From Cyclospora cayetanensis (Eukaryota; Apicomplexa; Conoidasida; Eucoccidiorida; Eimeriidae), in contig NW_020312503.1 in assembly GCF_002999335.1 (NCBI RefSeq), forward strand, positions 62,001-126,000: a stretch of 64,000 nucleotides of DNA, given 5' to 3'. Both the position numbers and the translations under genes were made by a program. Of this stretch, positions 54,750 through 64,000 are shown in pieces. The number at the start of each line of letters is the position of its first letter. Within the stretch, counting starts at the first letter, position 1. Under the pieces are notes generated by a model. The model had not been told where the DNA came from. It did not search any database and was given only the letters and a program-made list of their open reading frames with translations.

Positions 54750-55970
54750 TTGCAGCTACCCCACACTGGCACGAAGAGCTTCGAAGGAAGCTCGAAACGC
54801 CTCTCGCCACCACCAAGACGCATGCGTGCTCTCTGTGCTGCAGATATACGCGACTGCCTGCGCATGCGCAGCAGCAGCACATGCAGCAGGAAAGACGAAC
54901 TCTTTCGGCTCCGTCGCTTTCTACACGCTCACGTTGGACGCATTTTCATGCTGCTCGGAAAGACTCCTGCACCTATTCGTGCTGAGCTGCAGCAGCTGCT
55001 CGACGCCTGCAGGATGGCGGGAGAAGCTCGATTTCTGCTGCTGTTGCAGCATCAACAGCAACAACAGCAGCAACAAGAGCAGCCGCAAGCACAAGACAAA
55101 TTGCAATACCTTGAAACAAGGCAAAAACAGGCAGAGCAGCGGCTGAAGCAGATGCGCATCTCGCTGAATAAGCGTTTCTGTCTGCACATCTCTCCAGAGG
55201 ACCTACTAGAGTGTTTGGCAGCAAAGGGTAACAGTGCTGCCTCCACAGCACATCTTGAGCGCCTCTCGTCTCTCGTTGCAGAGAACGAGTATCCAAGCGC
55301 CTCCGAAGGGGGGCTGTCGCATGCAGATGCAGGCACCGCCGCTGCAGAACTGCAGGAAGTTACCCTATTGCATGGTTTTCTCAGACAGCTTCATGGGCAA
55401 CTCACAGTACCTCCTTACAGAGGAGCATGTGACAGCAGCGCAGACACCCCAGATGGCAGTCCTCTGCGCAGCCGTGGCATAAACAGCCCATCCGCGGGGA
55501 GCAGCCGCAGTGCCTTCAGCAGCAACAGCACAAACAGCTCCTGGCTGGAAGGCTGCTCGCTCCAAGTGCTTGATCTGCGGGGGTCCAAGGCGAAGACAAT
55601 CCCAGAGGAGGCAGCTGTTCTCTTGCTGCAGCGTCTTGGATGCTGTATCAGCAAGCACAGTATGCTGGTGCAGCAGCAGCAGCAGCAGCAGCAGCCCTCG
55701 ACTGGCATCCTGAGGAGGAGGCACCCCAATTATGCCCCTGCAAGCAGCAGCAGCAGCAGCGACGGAGCGGAGTCTCGCCTCCAGCAGCAGAGGGGGCAGC
55801 AGCGGCCTCCTCCAGCAGCTGCCATCGGCCTTGCGAATGGCGTATCAGCGCTCCAGAATCCTTCTACCCCGACCGACAGGAGTAGCAAAGATGCCTTATC
55901 CCCATTGGCTTCTGAGGCAGCTGGCTGCAAGGACAGTAACTCCAGGTGCACTGAGCTCGCAAGACACTGA
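54750..55970 (+). CDS. Low-complexity reading frame, probable exon; function unknown
   Basis: An open frame of 406 codons. A good acceptor (GCTCTCTGTGCTGCAG) at 54843 suggests an internal exon 54844-55970 that continues the upstream gene or starts another. It has a hydrophobic-helical part (LRRFLHAHVGRIFMLLGK), a Gln/Leu coiled-coil-like segment and a Ser/Gln-rich tail. A leucine-rich segment (VLDLRGSKAKTIPEEAAVLLLQRL) lies around residues 290-313. No domain is recognised. The start codon is not established. Confidence 0.45.
   Translation: MQLPHTGTKSFEGSSKRLSPPPRRMRALCAADIRDCLRMRSSSTCSRKDELFRLRRFLHAHVGRIFMLLGKTPAPIRAELQQLLDACRMAGEARFLLLLQHQQQQQQQQEQPQAQDKLQYLETRQKQAEQRLKQMRISLNKRFCLHISPEDLLECLAAKGNSAASTAHLERLSSLVAENEYPSASEGGLSHADAGTAAAELQEVTLLHGFLRQLHGQLTVPPYRGACDSSADTPDGSPLRSRGINSPSAGSSRSAFSSNSTNSSWLEGCSLQVLDLRGSKAKTIPEEAAVLLLQRLGCCISKHSMLVQQQQQQQQPSTGILRRRHPNYAPASSSSSSDGAESRLQQQRGQQRPPPAAAIGLANGVSALQNPSTPTDRSSKDALSPLASEAAGCKDSNSRCTELARH
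55671..55694 (+). repeat. CAG repeat encoding a Gln run
   Basis: Eight CAG codons in a row in the 54750-55970 frame. Confidence 0.9.
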
Positions 55971-56378
55971 CACCCTAGCCGTCCGATGCGATAGAGCTTT
56001 CCTGAGAAGCTCGAAGAGCCGTGTGCTTGCCACACACACATACACGCCTTGCGGGTAAGGCTGCTGTTGTTGCAGGTTCCGCATTGTCGTACTCTTAGGA
56101 TCTGGCGCTGAGCTAGCCTCGAAAAGAAAAACGAGCGCTCGAACGGGGGCAGAAGACACTCAGGAAATCCCGGAGGAAGCGGCCTTCCGCGGTCTGCTGC
56201 AACGTAACATCACCGGTCCGTTTTCGCTGGCGATGAGATACTGATTGTGCTGCCGTTCCGCTCTCTACAGCTAGCTGCTGCTCCCTACAGCTGGCTGCTG
56301 CTTGCGGAGTGTGCTGGTTAGCCCCATGCACACCCTGTGTCGGTTGCACTCGCCTGAGCTCCCGTCTCGCCACAATGG

Positions 56379-57956
56379 ATGTCGCGGCTTCGAGAGACTC
56401 CCTGTGTTGCATGTGCAGGCGTGCTGCTGCTGGAGGGAGGGACGTTCGCGCTGGCAGCTGCAGCTACAGGAGCAGATCTGCTGCACCAGAAGGCCCTGCA
56501 TGCACTGCCTGCCGCTTGGAGCGGTGGTGGGAGCAGCAAGGACGAGTCCGCTGTGGCTGCTGCGTACAGCAGCTGCACCGATGCAGCAGCAGCAGCGCCA
56601 ACGGAGGACGAGAGTGCAGCCGCACGCGGCTTCTCGAAAAGCACAGGGATCTTCGCCGAATGGGCTATAGGCCTTGGCAAACGCGCTAAAGATTCCTTTC
56701 TGGATGCTAGGGGAGCTACAAAATGCGTCACAGAGAAAGCAGCACGACGAAGGAGCCCGCAGACTATGAGGCCTCTGCCGCTACACGCACAAGCCAGTGG
56801 CATGCAGCGGAAAGACCAGCAGCAGCAGCAAGCTCACCGGCTTGTGCAACTGCAGCAGCTGCAGCACCAGCAGCAGCAGATCTTGCACCAGAAGGAGCAG
56901 GCAAAGTCAGAGTCACAGCAGCAGCAGCAGCAGCAGCAGCAAGGCCATCCACCGCTAGAGATAGATCGCCATAAATATGCTGTCCGACTCGTTCCGCGTG
57001 CAAGCCCTTCTTCACCGACTGCTTCTGTGCGCGAGGACCTCCCTGCAAGCCGCCAGGTTCCTGCCCTCTCATTTCTGCTGACGCTGCTGGGGGGCGACTC
57101 GCCGCAGCAGCAGCAGCCGCAAGGAGTCCAAGGAGCCGACTCCCCAGTGCCTCTGCAACGTCGGCGCCAGACTGCCCAGTCCTCGAGTGCAGGGGCAGCA
57201 GGCTCTAGCCAGCCGGAACGTGGATCAGCAGCAGCAGCTGCTGCTGCAGAGCTGCGCTGGAACGCCGCTGGAAGCTCTCTCCGCAGAGACATCGCCGCTT
57301 CGGGCGAGAAGCAAATGCTGCTAGTGCAGCAGATTTTAGAACGCCTTGAGACCACCGCAAATCAGAAGGAGCCCGTAGCGCCACAACAAGCAGAGCAACA
57401 ACAAAAACAGCAGCAGCATCTTCGCCGGCCTGCAGGAAGAGGCACGAGTCTTATTGTTTTTCCCCTCCAGGAGACTGCCAGCGCAGGATTTCAGAGGCGC
57501 ATGCAGCTCCCCAGCAGTGGCGGCAGCAGCAGGCCCATTGTGAGCGTACGGAAGCCCCTGCCAATTCGATCCATGCGGCAGAGGCGGCTGGCTAGTGGTG
57601 CCGCCTCAAGACTTCAGCTCTCGCCTCGTCACGCAGCAGCAGCAGCAGGCACTGCCCTTCGGGCTCCATGGGCAGCCATGCGTCGGTGCAGGAGCAGCAG
57701 CAGCAGCCTTGCTGGGGATGTGCGCAACAGCGGCAGCAAAAAGCTTGTAGCAGGATGCAATTTCAATGGAGAGTCCATGTCTTTGCGCGGGCAGCGTAAG
57801 AGTGCAGCAAGGGTATTGATGCAGCCTCCATCAGGACCCTTGTCCGAATGCGAAGCCAAACAGCAGCAGCAGCAACAACACCCAAGACTTTTTAGGAGGC
57901 GGAGCATGCTTCCCTCCTCCCCGGCTGTAGCAGAAGTGCGAAATAGCGACTCATGA
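56379..57956 (+). CDS. Gln/Ala-rich reading frame of unknown function
   Basis: A 525-codon frame ending at TGA 57954-57956. ATG 56379 can start it, but an acceptor TTGCATGTGCAG at 56419 suggests it may be a terminal exon (56420-57956) of the upstream low-complexity gene. The beginning has a hydrophobic Ala-rich helix, then an FAEWAIGLGKRAKDSF segment, Gln runs, and LLVQQILERLETT in a likely coiled coil. The C-terminal third is basic, with repeated Arg/Ser clusters. No known domain is visible. A disordered nuclear or cytoskeletal protein is possible but unproven. Confidence 0.5.
   Translation: MSRLRETPCVACAGVLLLEGGTFALAAAATGADLLHQKALHALPAAWSGGGSSKDESAVAAAYSSCTDAAAAAPTEDESAAARGFSKSTGIFAEWAIGLGKRAKDSFLDARGATKCVTEKAARRRSPQTMRPLPLHAQASGMQRKDQQQQQAHRLVQLQQLQHQQQQILHQKEQAKSESQQQQQQQQQGHPPLEIDRHKYAVRLVPRASPSSPTASVREDLPASRQVPALSFLLTLLGGDSPQQQQPQGVQGADSPVPLQRRRQTAQSSSAGAAGSSQPERGSAAAAAAAELRWNAAGSSLRRDIAASGEKQMLLVQQILERLETTANQKEPVAPQQAEQQQKQQQHLRRPAGRGTSLIVFPLQETASAGFQRRMQLPSSGGSSRPIVSVRKPLPIRSMRQRRLASGAASRLQLSPRHAAAAAGTALRAPWAAMRRCRSSSSSLAGDVRNSGSKKLVAGCNFNGESMSLRGQRKSAARVLMQPPSGPLSECEAKQQQQQQHPRLFRRRSMLPSSPAVAEVRNSDS
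56916..56941 (+). repeat. CAG repeat encoding a Gln run
   Basis: Eight to nine CAG codons in the 56379-57956 frame. Confidence 0.9.
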
Positions 57957-58311
57957 AAAAGGTGCTATCGGAGGGTGTAGGGAAATGGTAGCTACGCAGA
58001 AAGAGCTCCTGATTGCGCCTGTGCGAGGCAGCAGCAGCAAGGCAGGCGGAAGAAACTTAAGAGCAACAAGTGCAGTTGCCGCTCGCCTATGCAGTAGTGG
58101 CTGCTCGCTTTGATCGTTTTAAAATATCTGAGTCAAAGGCGCTGCTGTACGCACAGCTTGGGAGGCAGTAGCAGCAGCAGTACCGACGACTGCTCTCTGC
58201 TCTGCCACCTCCCGTCCTCTCTCGCGCTCTCTCTCTTTGCAGTGTTGCCAGTGTTTGTATCAGCTAAAGCAATGTCTGCTTCCTTTTAGCTTGGTAGTAC
58301 TGGATCGATCC
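57957..58311. other. Intergenic between convergent genes
   Basis: Short 3' flank region; contains GCAGCAG tracts and CTCTCTCTCTTT but no gene. Confidence 0.5.
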
Positions 58312-61300
58312 TTAAGACCCCTTAACATGGCTCCCCGCCCCCTCCTCAGCAGCACCCGCTTCTTCCTTTCCCCCCTTACCACCAGCAGCAGTAGGGGCCA
58401 CAGCCGGCTTGCAAGTGTGTCTATGCACCGACCAGTCAGCTTGCTGGCACTCCTTGGAGCAGTAGGCCTCGAAGCGGCAGCGGCTACAGCGTTTAGTTGC
58501 CTGAGACACTCATAGGAGCTCGGCTATAGAGTCCGCAGCTTCTCCCTGACGCCGCGAACTAACCATAAGTCGCCCCCAATGTAGCAATAGGACAACTTTT
58601 TAGTGCACAATTAGCTACGCCAGCCAGCCACATATCCCGGTGGGCTTGGCTGCCACTAGCCCCACACCCTCCCTGCCCCCACAGCTCCAATCCAGTACTG
58701 ACCAGAGAGCAGGCGGTACCAGCTGGCTTTTTGTGAGGCCAATAAAACAGGCATGAAGAAGCTGCTTTTCGCTGGCCGCTGTCATTTCGTGGCAAAGTGT
58801 GACATACCTTGCGGCCGCATCGCCTGCACTTGGCGATGACCATCTCTATTTTTGCTTGTATTACGTCTGCTATGCCACGTAGCGCCTGCTGCTGATCTTC
58901 AGTCCTGTTGCTGCAAAGGTGCCTTCTTGCTGTGGCGGCTAGAGCCTCCCACTCGTGGCTGTGCTCTTGCAGCAGATGCTCTCGCATTTCGGGTTGCTGT
59001 AGCAGCAACACCAGGATTCCAGGCACGAATAGTCGGCCATTATCAGAGCACCACATAAAAATGTGCGGACAGTGCTCTAGGGTTCGCACTCTCTCCCTTT
59101 GGCTCCCCTGTTAAGCCGGTGCTGAGCTCTGGGCGAAAGGTCTTTAGCAACCGTCATTTAGGCCATACCACAGAAATCAAAAGGGCACTCTTGGGAGTAG
59201 TGAAAAGGCTGCCGGTGCAACCCAGAGACAGCTCCTGAAGAAACGGATTGTAGTGGAGATATCGGAAAGAAGCAAAGAGCGAGGCACACGGGGTGGTGAA
59301 AAGGCTGCAGTTGTCGAGAAGCGGCGTAGTGGAGCCGAGAGAGCAAGACGCAAGGGTCTAGAGAAAATGAACGCGATGCCAACTTGGGAAGACGGAATGT
59401 GGACGTGCAGCAGAGAATTGCAAAGAAACGCACGCACTTCTAAATATCGGTGCAAATCTCTGAGTGGAGGAATTTGGTCGTATAGCACTTCGTTCAGGTG
59501 CCTCCTAAGCTGCAAGCAGTAGCACTCACACACGGTTCTGCAGCGGCTGCTCTTCCCGAGCTGTGATACGCGTGCAGTCGATATCTGCTGTGCGCCCCAC
59601 CGCAGATGACCGTAGAAAGGCCCCTCCCCAGAAGCAGCGGCAAGCTGACTGGTGACACCTGCATCAGCAGCAGCGGCCCCCCTGTCTCCGGCCACTACAA
59701 AGAGAACAGACTTTTACCCTTAGGAGGTTTTCCTTTCTGAAGTTCGTCAGTTCGTAGCTGCACAGAGAAGACGCCCACAGCAGGTGCTGTTGTTGATTCC
59801 AGCTGTTGCAGTTACTTTATCTATCCCATGCCACTATTTCTGTTGCGAAAAGAAGGACTCATATTGGACCGCACCGTTGTCTGCAATCCGGATCCATAAT
59901 AAGTCCGTAAATAGTCAGCCACACCTAAAAGGACATGCCCATTAGCGCCCTCAGTCGGTTCTCAGTCGCAGTCGCAGTGGCGGCTATCAGTAGTTCGCGT
60001 GGTGATTCCTCCACCATGGGGAATGCTGGTAGGGAGCTACAGCTTCATCGGCAGCGGCGTCAGCCACAAAGCAGCACAACAAACCATCAGGCGCAACAAA
60101 AGCTCTAGGACTTACTTGCGCTTCTGCTTTGCTGATCCGCACATCCCCTCGCTCAACAGTCTTCCAGCTGAAAAATGCAGCAACAGCATCAGCAGCAGCC
60201 AAACTGGCGGCAAATGATCCCCATTGGTGCTTGTCTACGTCTCCTCGATGCCCTTCAGCATCATCGACACCGGAAGCCGCAATAAGACAGACAACAGTGG
60301 CGACCCTAGTACAGGGATAGCAGGCAACGCTGGGGCATACTGCTGTTCCTCATATACTTCATGCTCTCCCGTGGAGGTCTGTCGTCTCCATGGCTGGTGC
60401 TCCAAAAGAGCAATAAGCGTCAAGAGGACATCTACGGCAGCATTCAAGATGCGGAAGGAGGCACTGTTGCCTGACGCAGCTACCGCTAGTGCCACTCCTG
60501 CACTTGTGCGTGGTGCTGCGCAGCTGACAGGGTTTGTTTGCTCCATCGCCACTCATGCTGTGGCGGCTTCTTACCGTACTGATCCAGCATAAGGGTCATG
60601 ATTGTCATTTGAAGGCTTTTGCGGTTGTCAAAAATGAAGCGTAGCAACGTGAGCGCGCACATTTCAGCGGCGAAGGAAGCTTCTGACTCCTGTCGTTCCT
60701 GGAGATCGGATAAATCCTCAGGTGTTCTCTTCGCAGCAGCGAGTGGTGCTGCTTCCAAAGCCGCTGATCTTCTCCCGAAATCTGCAGCAGTAGATGTCTT
60801 GCTGCACCGCCCATAAACACACGCAGCCAGCAAGCCGATAGATGGCGCGGAGTCAATCTGGACCTGCAACAGCAAGGCTAGCGGCACTGAAGACCACACG
60901 CCATATTGTGAGGGTAGACCCAACACGGACACGACAACAGAAGAGCAGTGGCAACAGCAGCAGCAACTGTAACTGCCGATTTGGCAGCTTTTCCTTTTGC
61001 TACTGCTGTAGTTGCAACAGAGCACACCGCAGCAGCAACTTCTGCAGCTTCCTGTTGCAGTACTCCACAAGGTCCGGCAGCTGCGCATCCGCAGCGTGAG
61101 CCGCAGCCGAGTGAAAAAGCAGTGTCTCCAAGATGGAGGCGAGGAGACCTTCATGGTACACCTGAACAGAAGAGCCACAGGCCATTTTGCAGAGTATCTA
61201 CGGCGACGCTTGCGCAGTTCAAAGGCCTCAACCAGCAGATCGGTGCAACGGCAGCACCAGCTGTAAGAGGACGGCAACGGGCCTACTGGGAGGTACGCTG

Positions 61301-61718
61301 TGACAGATGAGAGATTTGCGGTTCCCCGGAGGAGCGGTAGGACTTTTTCTTTCCACACATCCAAAGTAATTAACTCTTCAATCAGCACGCTAACCTGAAA
61401 AGGAGGCACCGCGAGACGAACAGTATTTTGCGAGGGTATCAGGACCGCCAGCAACAGCGGCGGCGACACCAAGTTCAGGACACGGAGTTTAGCGTTTTCA
61501 CATACCGAAGCAGACTGTACAAGCCTTGCAGCCTCAGACTGTGTTTAAGGCACAGTTTTGTGTCGCAGCGTGGTCATCATTATTAACCGCATTAACGACT
61601 GCAGCTGACCTTGCCTGCCTCACAAAACAGCCGCTGTGTCTTTTCTGGGCCCCCATTCACAGCCTCCTCATGAAGCAGTACAGAAAGACGCTCCAACGCA
61701 GCGTGCTGCTGGAGCCAC
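58312..61718 (-). CDS. ZMYND10: ZMYND10 homologue, dynein-arm preassembly factor with C-terminal MYND zinc finger (5' exon not found)
   Basis: Minus strand. Well supported exons: 61718-61610 (WLQQHAALERL), 61394-61287 (VSVLIEELITLDVWKEKV), 61161-61004 (VYHEGLLASILETLLFH, LVEYCNRKL), 60801-60575 (LTLLRFIFDNRKSL), from 60470 (LIALLEHQPW), 60167-60116 (WKTV), 59509-59438 (LRRHLNEVLYDQIPPL), about 59070-58808 (EWEALAATARRHL, ending CRRCGRK) and 58500-58312 (MYND finger, KRCSRCRFEAYCSKECQQAD then W, H and C). Junction phases agree for the first five and for the last two exons. ZMYND10 works in the cytoplasm in preassembling axonemal dynein arms. The order and spacing follow the human protein from about residue 50 to the end. 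The first exon, the end of the exon starting at 60470 and the exon between 59704 and 59571 are unresolved. Confidence 0.85.
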
Positions 61719-61739
61719 CTGTGCATTCACCCTAACAGG

Positions 61740-62416
61740 CTCCTAGAGTCTACCGCAGCTGCCACTGCCACTTACGATGCATGTGCCACAATCTGGCTCC
61801 TTGCGTAGCCTCGGCCACAATGCAGCATAGAAAAAGGCATGCGAGATGAGTGCTGAGATATTCATCGGTACTTACTTAGCCACAGCCCCTGAGGCCCGTA
61901 ACAGAAATATGTGGCTCGCAGTAAAGATCATTTGGCAAACCAGGTAATATAAACACATCAACGTATATGCGCATGCACACAAAGTAAGGTGGTTAACTAG
62001 AAAGATGTCTTGATGTTCATGCATATATGTGTATATACAGATAAACTACCAGATTAATGGAAGGGTGTGTCCGCATTCGTTGACTCGAAAATACCGCTAG
62101 GGAGGTAATTCATCAAAAGACATAGAAAACAAACGAGCTACTCGAACTTTTACGAGTGCCGTTTTTAATTGCTGCAGTGCTATGTACGCAGAGGGTGGCT
62201 TTGTACGCCCCTCACAGACCGTTTCTACTGCAAAGATAATGGTAAATATCAAAAAAATTCGACTATAATTGAGGAAATAACTACTGTATAAGATAATGCA
62301 CAAGTGTGAACTTAAATAGCTGCATGATGCCAAGGCATACACGGAATATATACAATATAGGGAATATATTCTAACTAGAGACTATTTTGAAATTGTGCAG
62401 AGGCGTCTTTTGCCCC
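61740..62416. other. No gene seen; may hold the first exon of ZMYND10
   Basis: AT-rich. A minus-strand ATG frame near 61750-61860 (MNISALISHAFFYAAL) with a GTAAGT donor is a candidate first exon, but its phase does not fit the next exon. Confidence 0.35.
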
Positions 62417-63566
62417 TCACTCTTTGCTTCCGATGCTCTCCAAAGGAAACTTCTGCAGTTTGGAGATCAGGGGCTCCGCAATATCTTCATTGCCTCTCCC
62501 AACCGACAGTAAGCGCGTGCAGCACTCTGTTGCAGTTGTGGTCATTTTTGACGGCACTTGGAGTGGCTGCAGCCTTTGATGAGAAAGGGGAAGGAACACG
62601 TGTCTCTGCCTTCTTTTGGCTTGCTTTCAAGCTCTGAGGCAACGAGTAGATCTGCTTGGTGATTCGGTGCTGCTTCACCAATGTGCAGACGTGGGCGTCC
62701 AGATGTACAGGCCCCCGTGAATCAGCACCTCCACGCGGGTGGCTACCGCCGGTGCTGCACACATTTGGATCACTAATATTGATGATGCTGTATTGCGACA
62801 CAGTTACCCATGCTCTTCAGGGCCATCGCATAAGTAGCTCCCTTGCTTCCTTTGCCTGTGTTTCCTTCCCTTTATATTGGGCAGCACAGCTCTCTGCGTT
62901 CTGTTTAATAGAGTTTTTGTCATTTGATCTCTTGATCCCCTTGTGCTTTTCAGCTGCTACTCGCGCTGTAGCGCCTCTGCCTACCACTCCGTTTCCTCTG
63001 CCTCCTATTCCTCTCCTCTTGCAGGTGCAATGTCTCCGTGCATATACTTCAGAAGCTTCATGAGGAGCTTTGTGGAGATACAATGGAGTGGTGCTGCGGT
63101 CAGAAATCCCCACAGCGCTATGCGCAAGCGACTCCTTGTCAACACGGGGTTTGCGCGCTGCCTTCAATTCACCCCAGAAGTTGAATACAATCCAAACTAA
63201 ACTAAAACATACTCTACCTGCTATGACTTTATCCTTTAGAGCTATGTATTTTGACAAACTATGCACAAAGAATGTAAATTTATACTCGTATTCAATGAAA
63301 TGCTTGGGGTCTTCCTTCGCAGGGCGTGACGTTCGACAGCCTCTAAAGAGCGCAAAGTGCAGCAACAGCTGCGGCATATCGAGCGTCTCCGACAGCCGAA
63401 GAGGCGAAATTGGACCTGAAATTGATTTTTGGAAGTACAGTGCATAAAAATTGCCTGACGACAGCACGACGATTTCGACACAGCAGAACACACTAGCTGG
63501 ACTTCTCAACGCCTGCAGTAGCCGCCTCCTCAGCAAGGGCACGGCTTCCTTCTGTGCAGCTCGCAA
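62417..63566 (-). CDS. Possible minus-strand gene, unidentified
   Basis: Consecutive minus-strand frames look partly coding: 63566-62817 (249 codons, with VDKESLAHSAVGISDRS and a basic Lys-rich end), 62801-62487 (HLDAHVCTLVKQHRITKQ) and 62599-62417 (GRGNEDIAEPLISKLQ, ending at TGA). Donor-like GTATAT after HEASE and an acceptor CAATACAG near 62790 exist but do not join in phase. I recognise no family and cannot propose a complete exon chain. Confidence 0.3.
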
Positions 63567-63818
63567 ATTACTGCGGAACTACCTGCTCCTTACTACGATG
63601 TGAGACGGCTTCCATTTTATAGTTTTTTTGCTCTTATCAGCTGTCTCCTTGGATTTTATTCTCAGGACGTGTGTAGGCACCCCACATGAAGATCTGCTGT
63701 GACCCCGCGAAGTGTTGCGGCTATGAAAGGAATCCGTCAGTTCATGACATATGCATCTTTTAGGTTCGTACCGCAGAGACGATTATTTCCACGTGTCTTC
63801 ACGCTATATTCTTTATCG
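63567..63818. other. Upstream region of the MsrA gene
   Basis: About 0.25 kb, AT-rich, no gene; lies between divergent reading frames and may hold the MsrA promoter. Confidence 0.4.
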
Positions 63819-64000
63819 ATGGCTCACCTTGGGAGTGCCGCGCCGCCCAATTACATGCCAGGCGTCTGTCGGGAGGACCCTCATGCGTGCATCGTTTTAG
63901 GAGGTGGCTGCTTTTGGGGTCTAGAGATGCTCTTTAGAGAGCACTTTAGATCCAAGCTGCTAAGTACGCAAGTGGGCTACGCAGGAGGCCACACACAAAA
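63819..64000 (+). CDS. MSRA: Peptide methionine-S-sulfoxide reductase A, N-terminal part (cut by window end)
   Basis: Starts at ATG 63819 (context TCGATGG). After about 27 residues comes the catalytic signature GGGCFWG with its active-site Cys, then LEMLFREHF and VGYAGGHT, both standard for the family. MsrA reduces methionine-S-sulfoxide in proteins using thioredoxin. Only about 60 codons are inside the window. No signal peptide is evident, so a cytosolic enzyme is likely. An intron further on cannot be judged. Confidence 0.9.
   Translation, partial: MAHLGSAAPPNYMPGVCREDPHACIVLGGGCFWGLEMLFREHFRSKLLSTQVGYAGGHTQ

Noticed and set aside
60486..61472. A single 328-codon minus-strand protein
   Set aside because: It joins two true ZMYND10 exons through introns that happen to stay open; homology requires a frame change at 61287-61161 and splicing at both ends.

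Overview
The window is nuclear DNA of a coccidian apicomplexan, most likely of the family Eimeriidae (Eimeria or Cyclospora). The evidence is intron-rich eukaryotic genes with GT-AG splicing, several CAG/GCN-rich reading frames that encode Gln, Ala and Ser runs, a decayed rhoptry-type kinase gene with tandem acidic repeats, decayed Ty3/gypsy chromovirus copies, and a cilium-assembly factor as expected of a lineage with flagellated male gametes. The genus is an inference; no rRNA or organelle marker is present.

Layout. 1-1627: 3' part of an unidentified gene (+). 2146-4648: a broken secreted/membrane protein kinase of rhoptry-kinase type (-). 5490-7340: chromovirus remnant A. 9184-17423: SEC23, 16 exons (+), COPII coat. 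18378-18461: tRNA-Leu(UAA) (-). 21150-25260: chromovirus remnant B between two LTR-like repeats. 26960-28588: RAD51, 4 exons (+). 29320-33560: chromovirus remnant C with recognisable protease, reverse transcriptase, integrase and probable chromodomain. 35040-39479: N-myristoyltransferase, 15 exons (+), with two GC-AG introns and a perfect hairpin in one intron. 41240-42657: MAT1, the RING subunit of the CDK-activating kinase/TFIIH (-). 43821-46400: an 859-residue Gln-rich protein of unknown function (-). 47661-47732: tRNA-Gln(CUG) (-). 49177-57956: a low-complexity coding region (+) that includes a probable TBC1D20/Gyp8-like Rab GTPase-activating domain. 58312-61718: a ZMYND10 homologue (-), a dynein-arm assembly factor. 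63819-64000: start of a methionine sulfoxide reductase A gene (+), cut by the window end.

The genes are unrelated housekeeping functions with no operon logic: vesicle coat (SEC23, TBC), recombination (RAD51), protein lipidation (NMT), transcription and cell cycle (MAT1), flagellum (ZMYND10) and redox repair (MsrA). The conserved genes were modelled exon by exon. SEC23, RAD51 and NMT keep frame across every junction proposed; MAT1 does so with one weak donor; ZMYND10 is resolved only in part. Against that background the kinase locus, with four frame breaks and two in-frame stops, stands out as a probable pseudogene. About a quarter of the window is transposon debris or sequence in which I see no gene.
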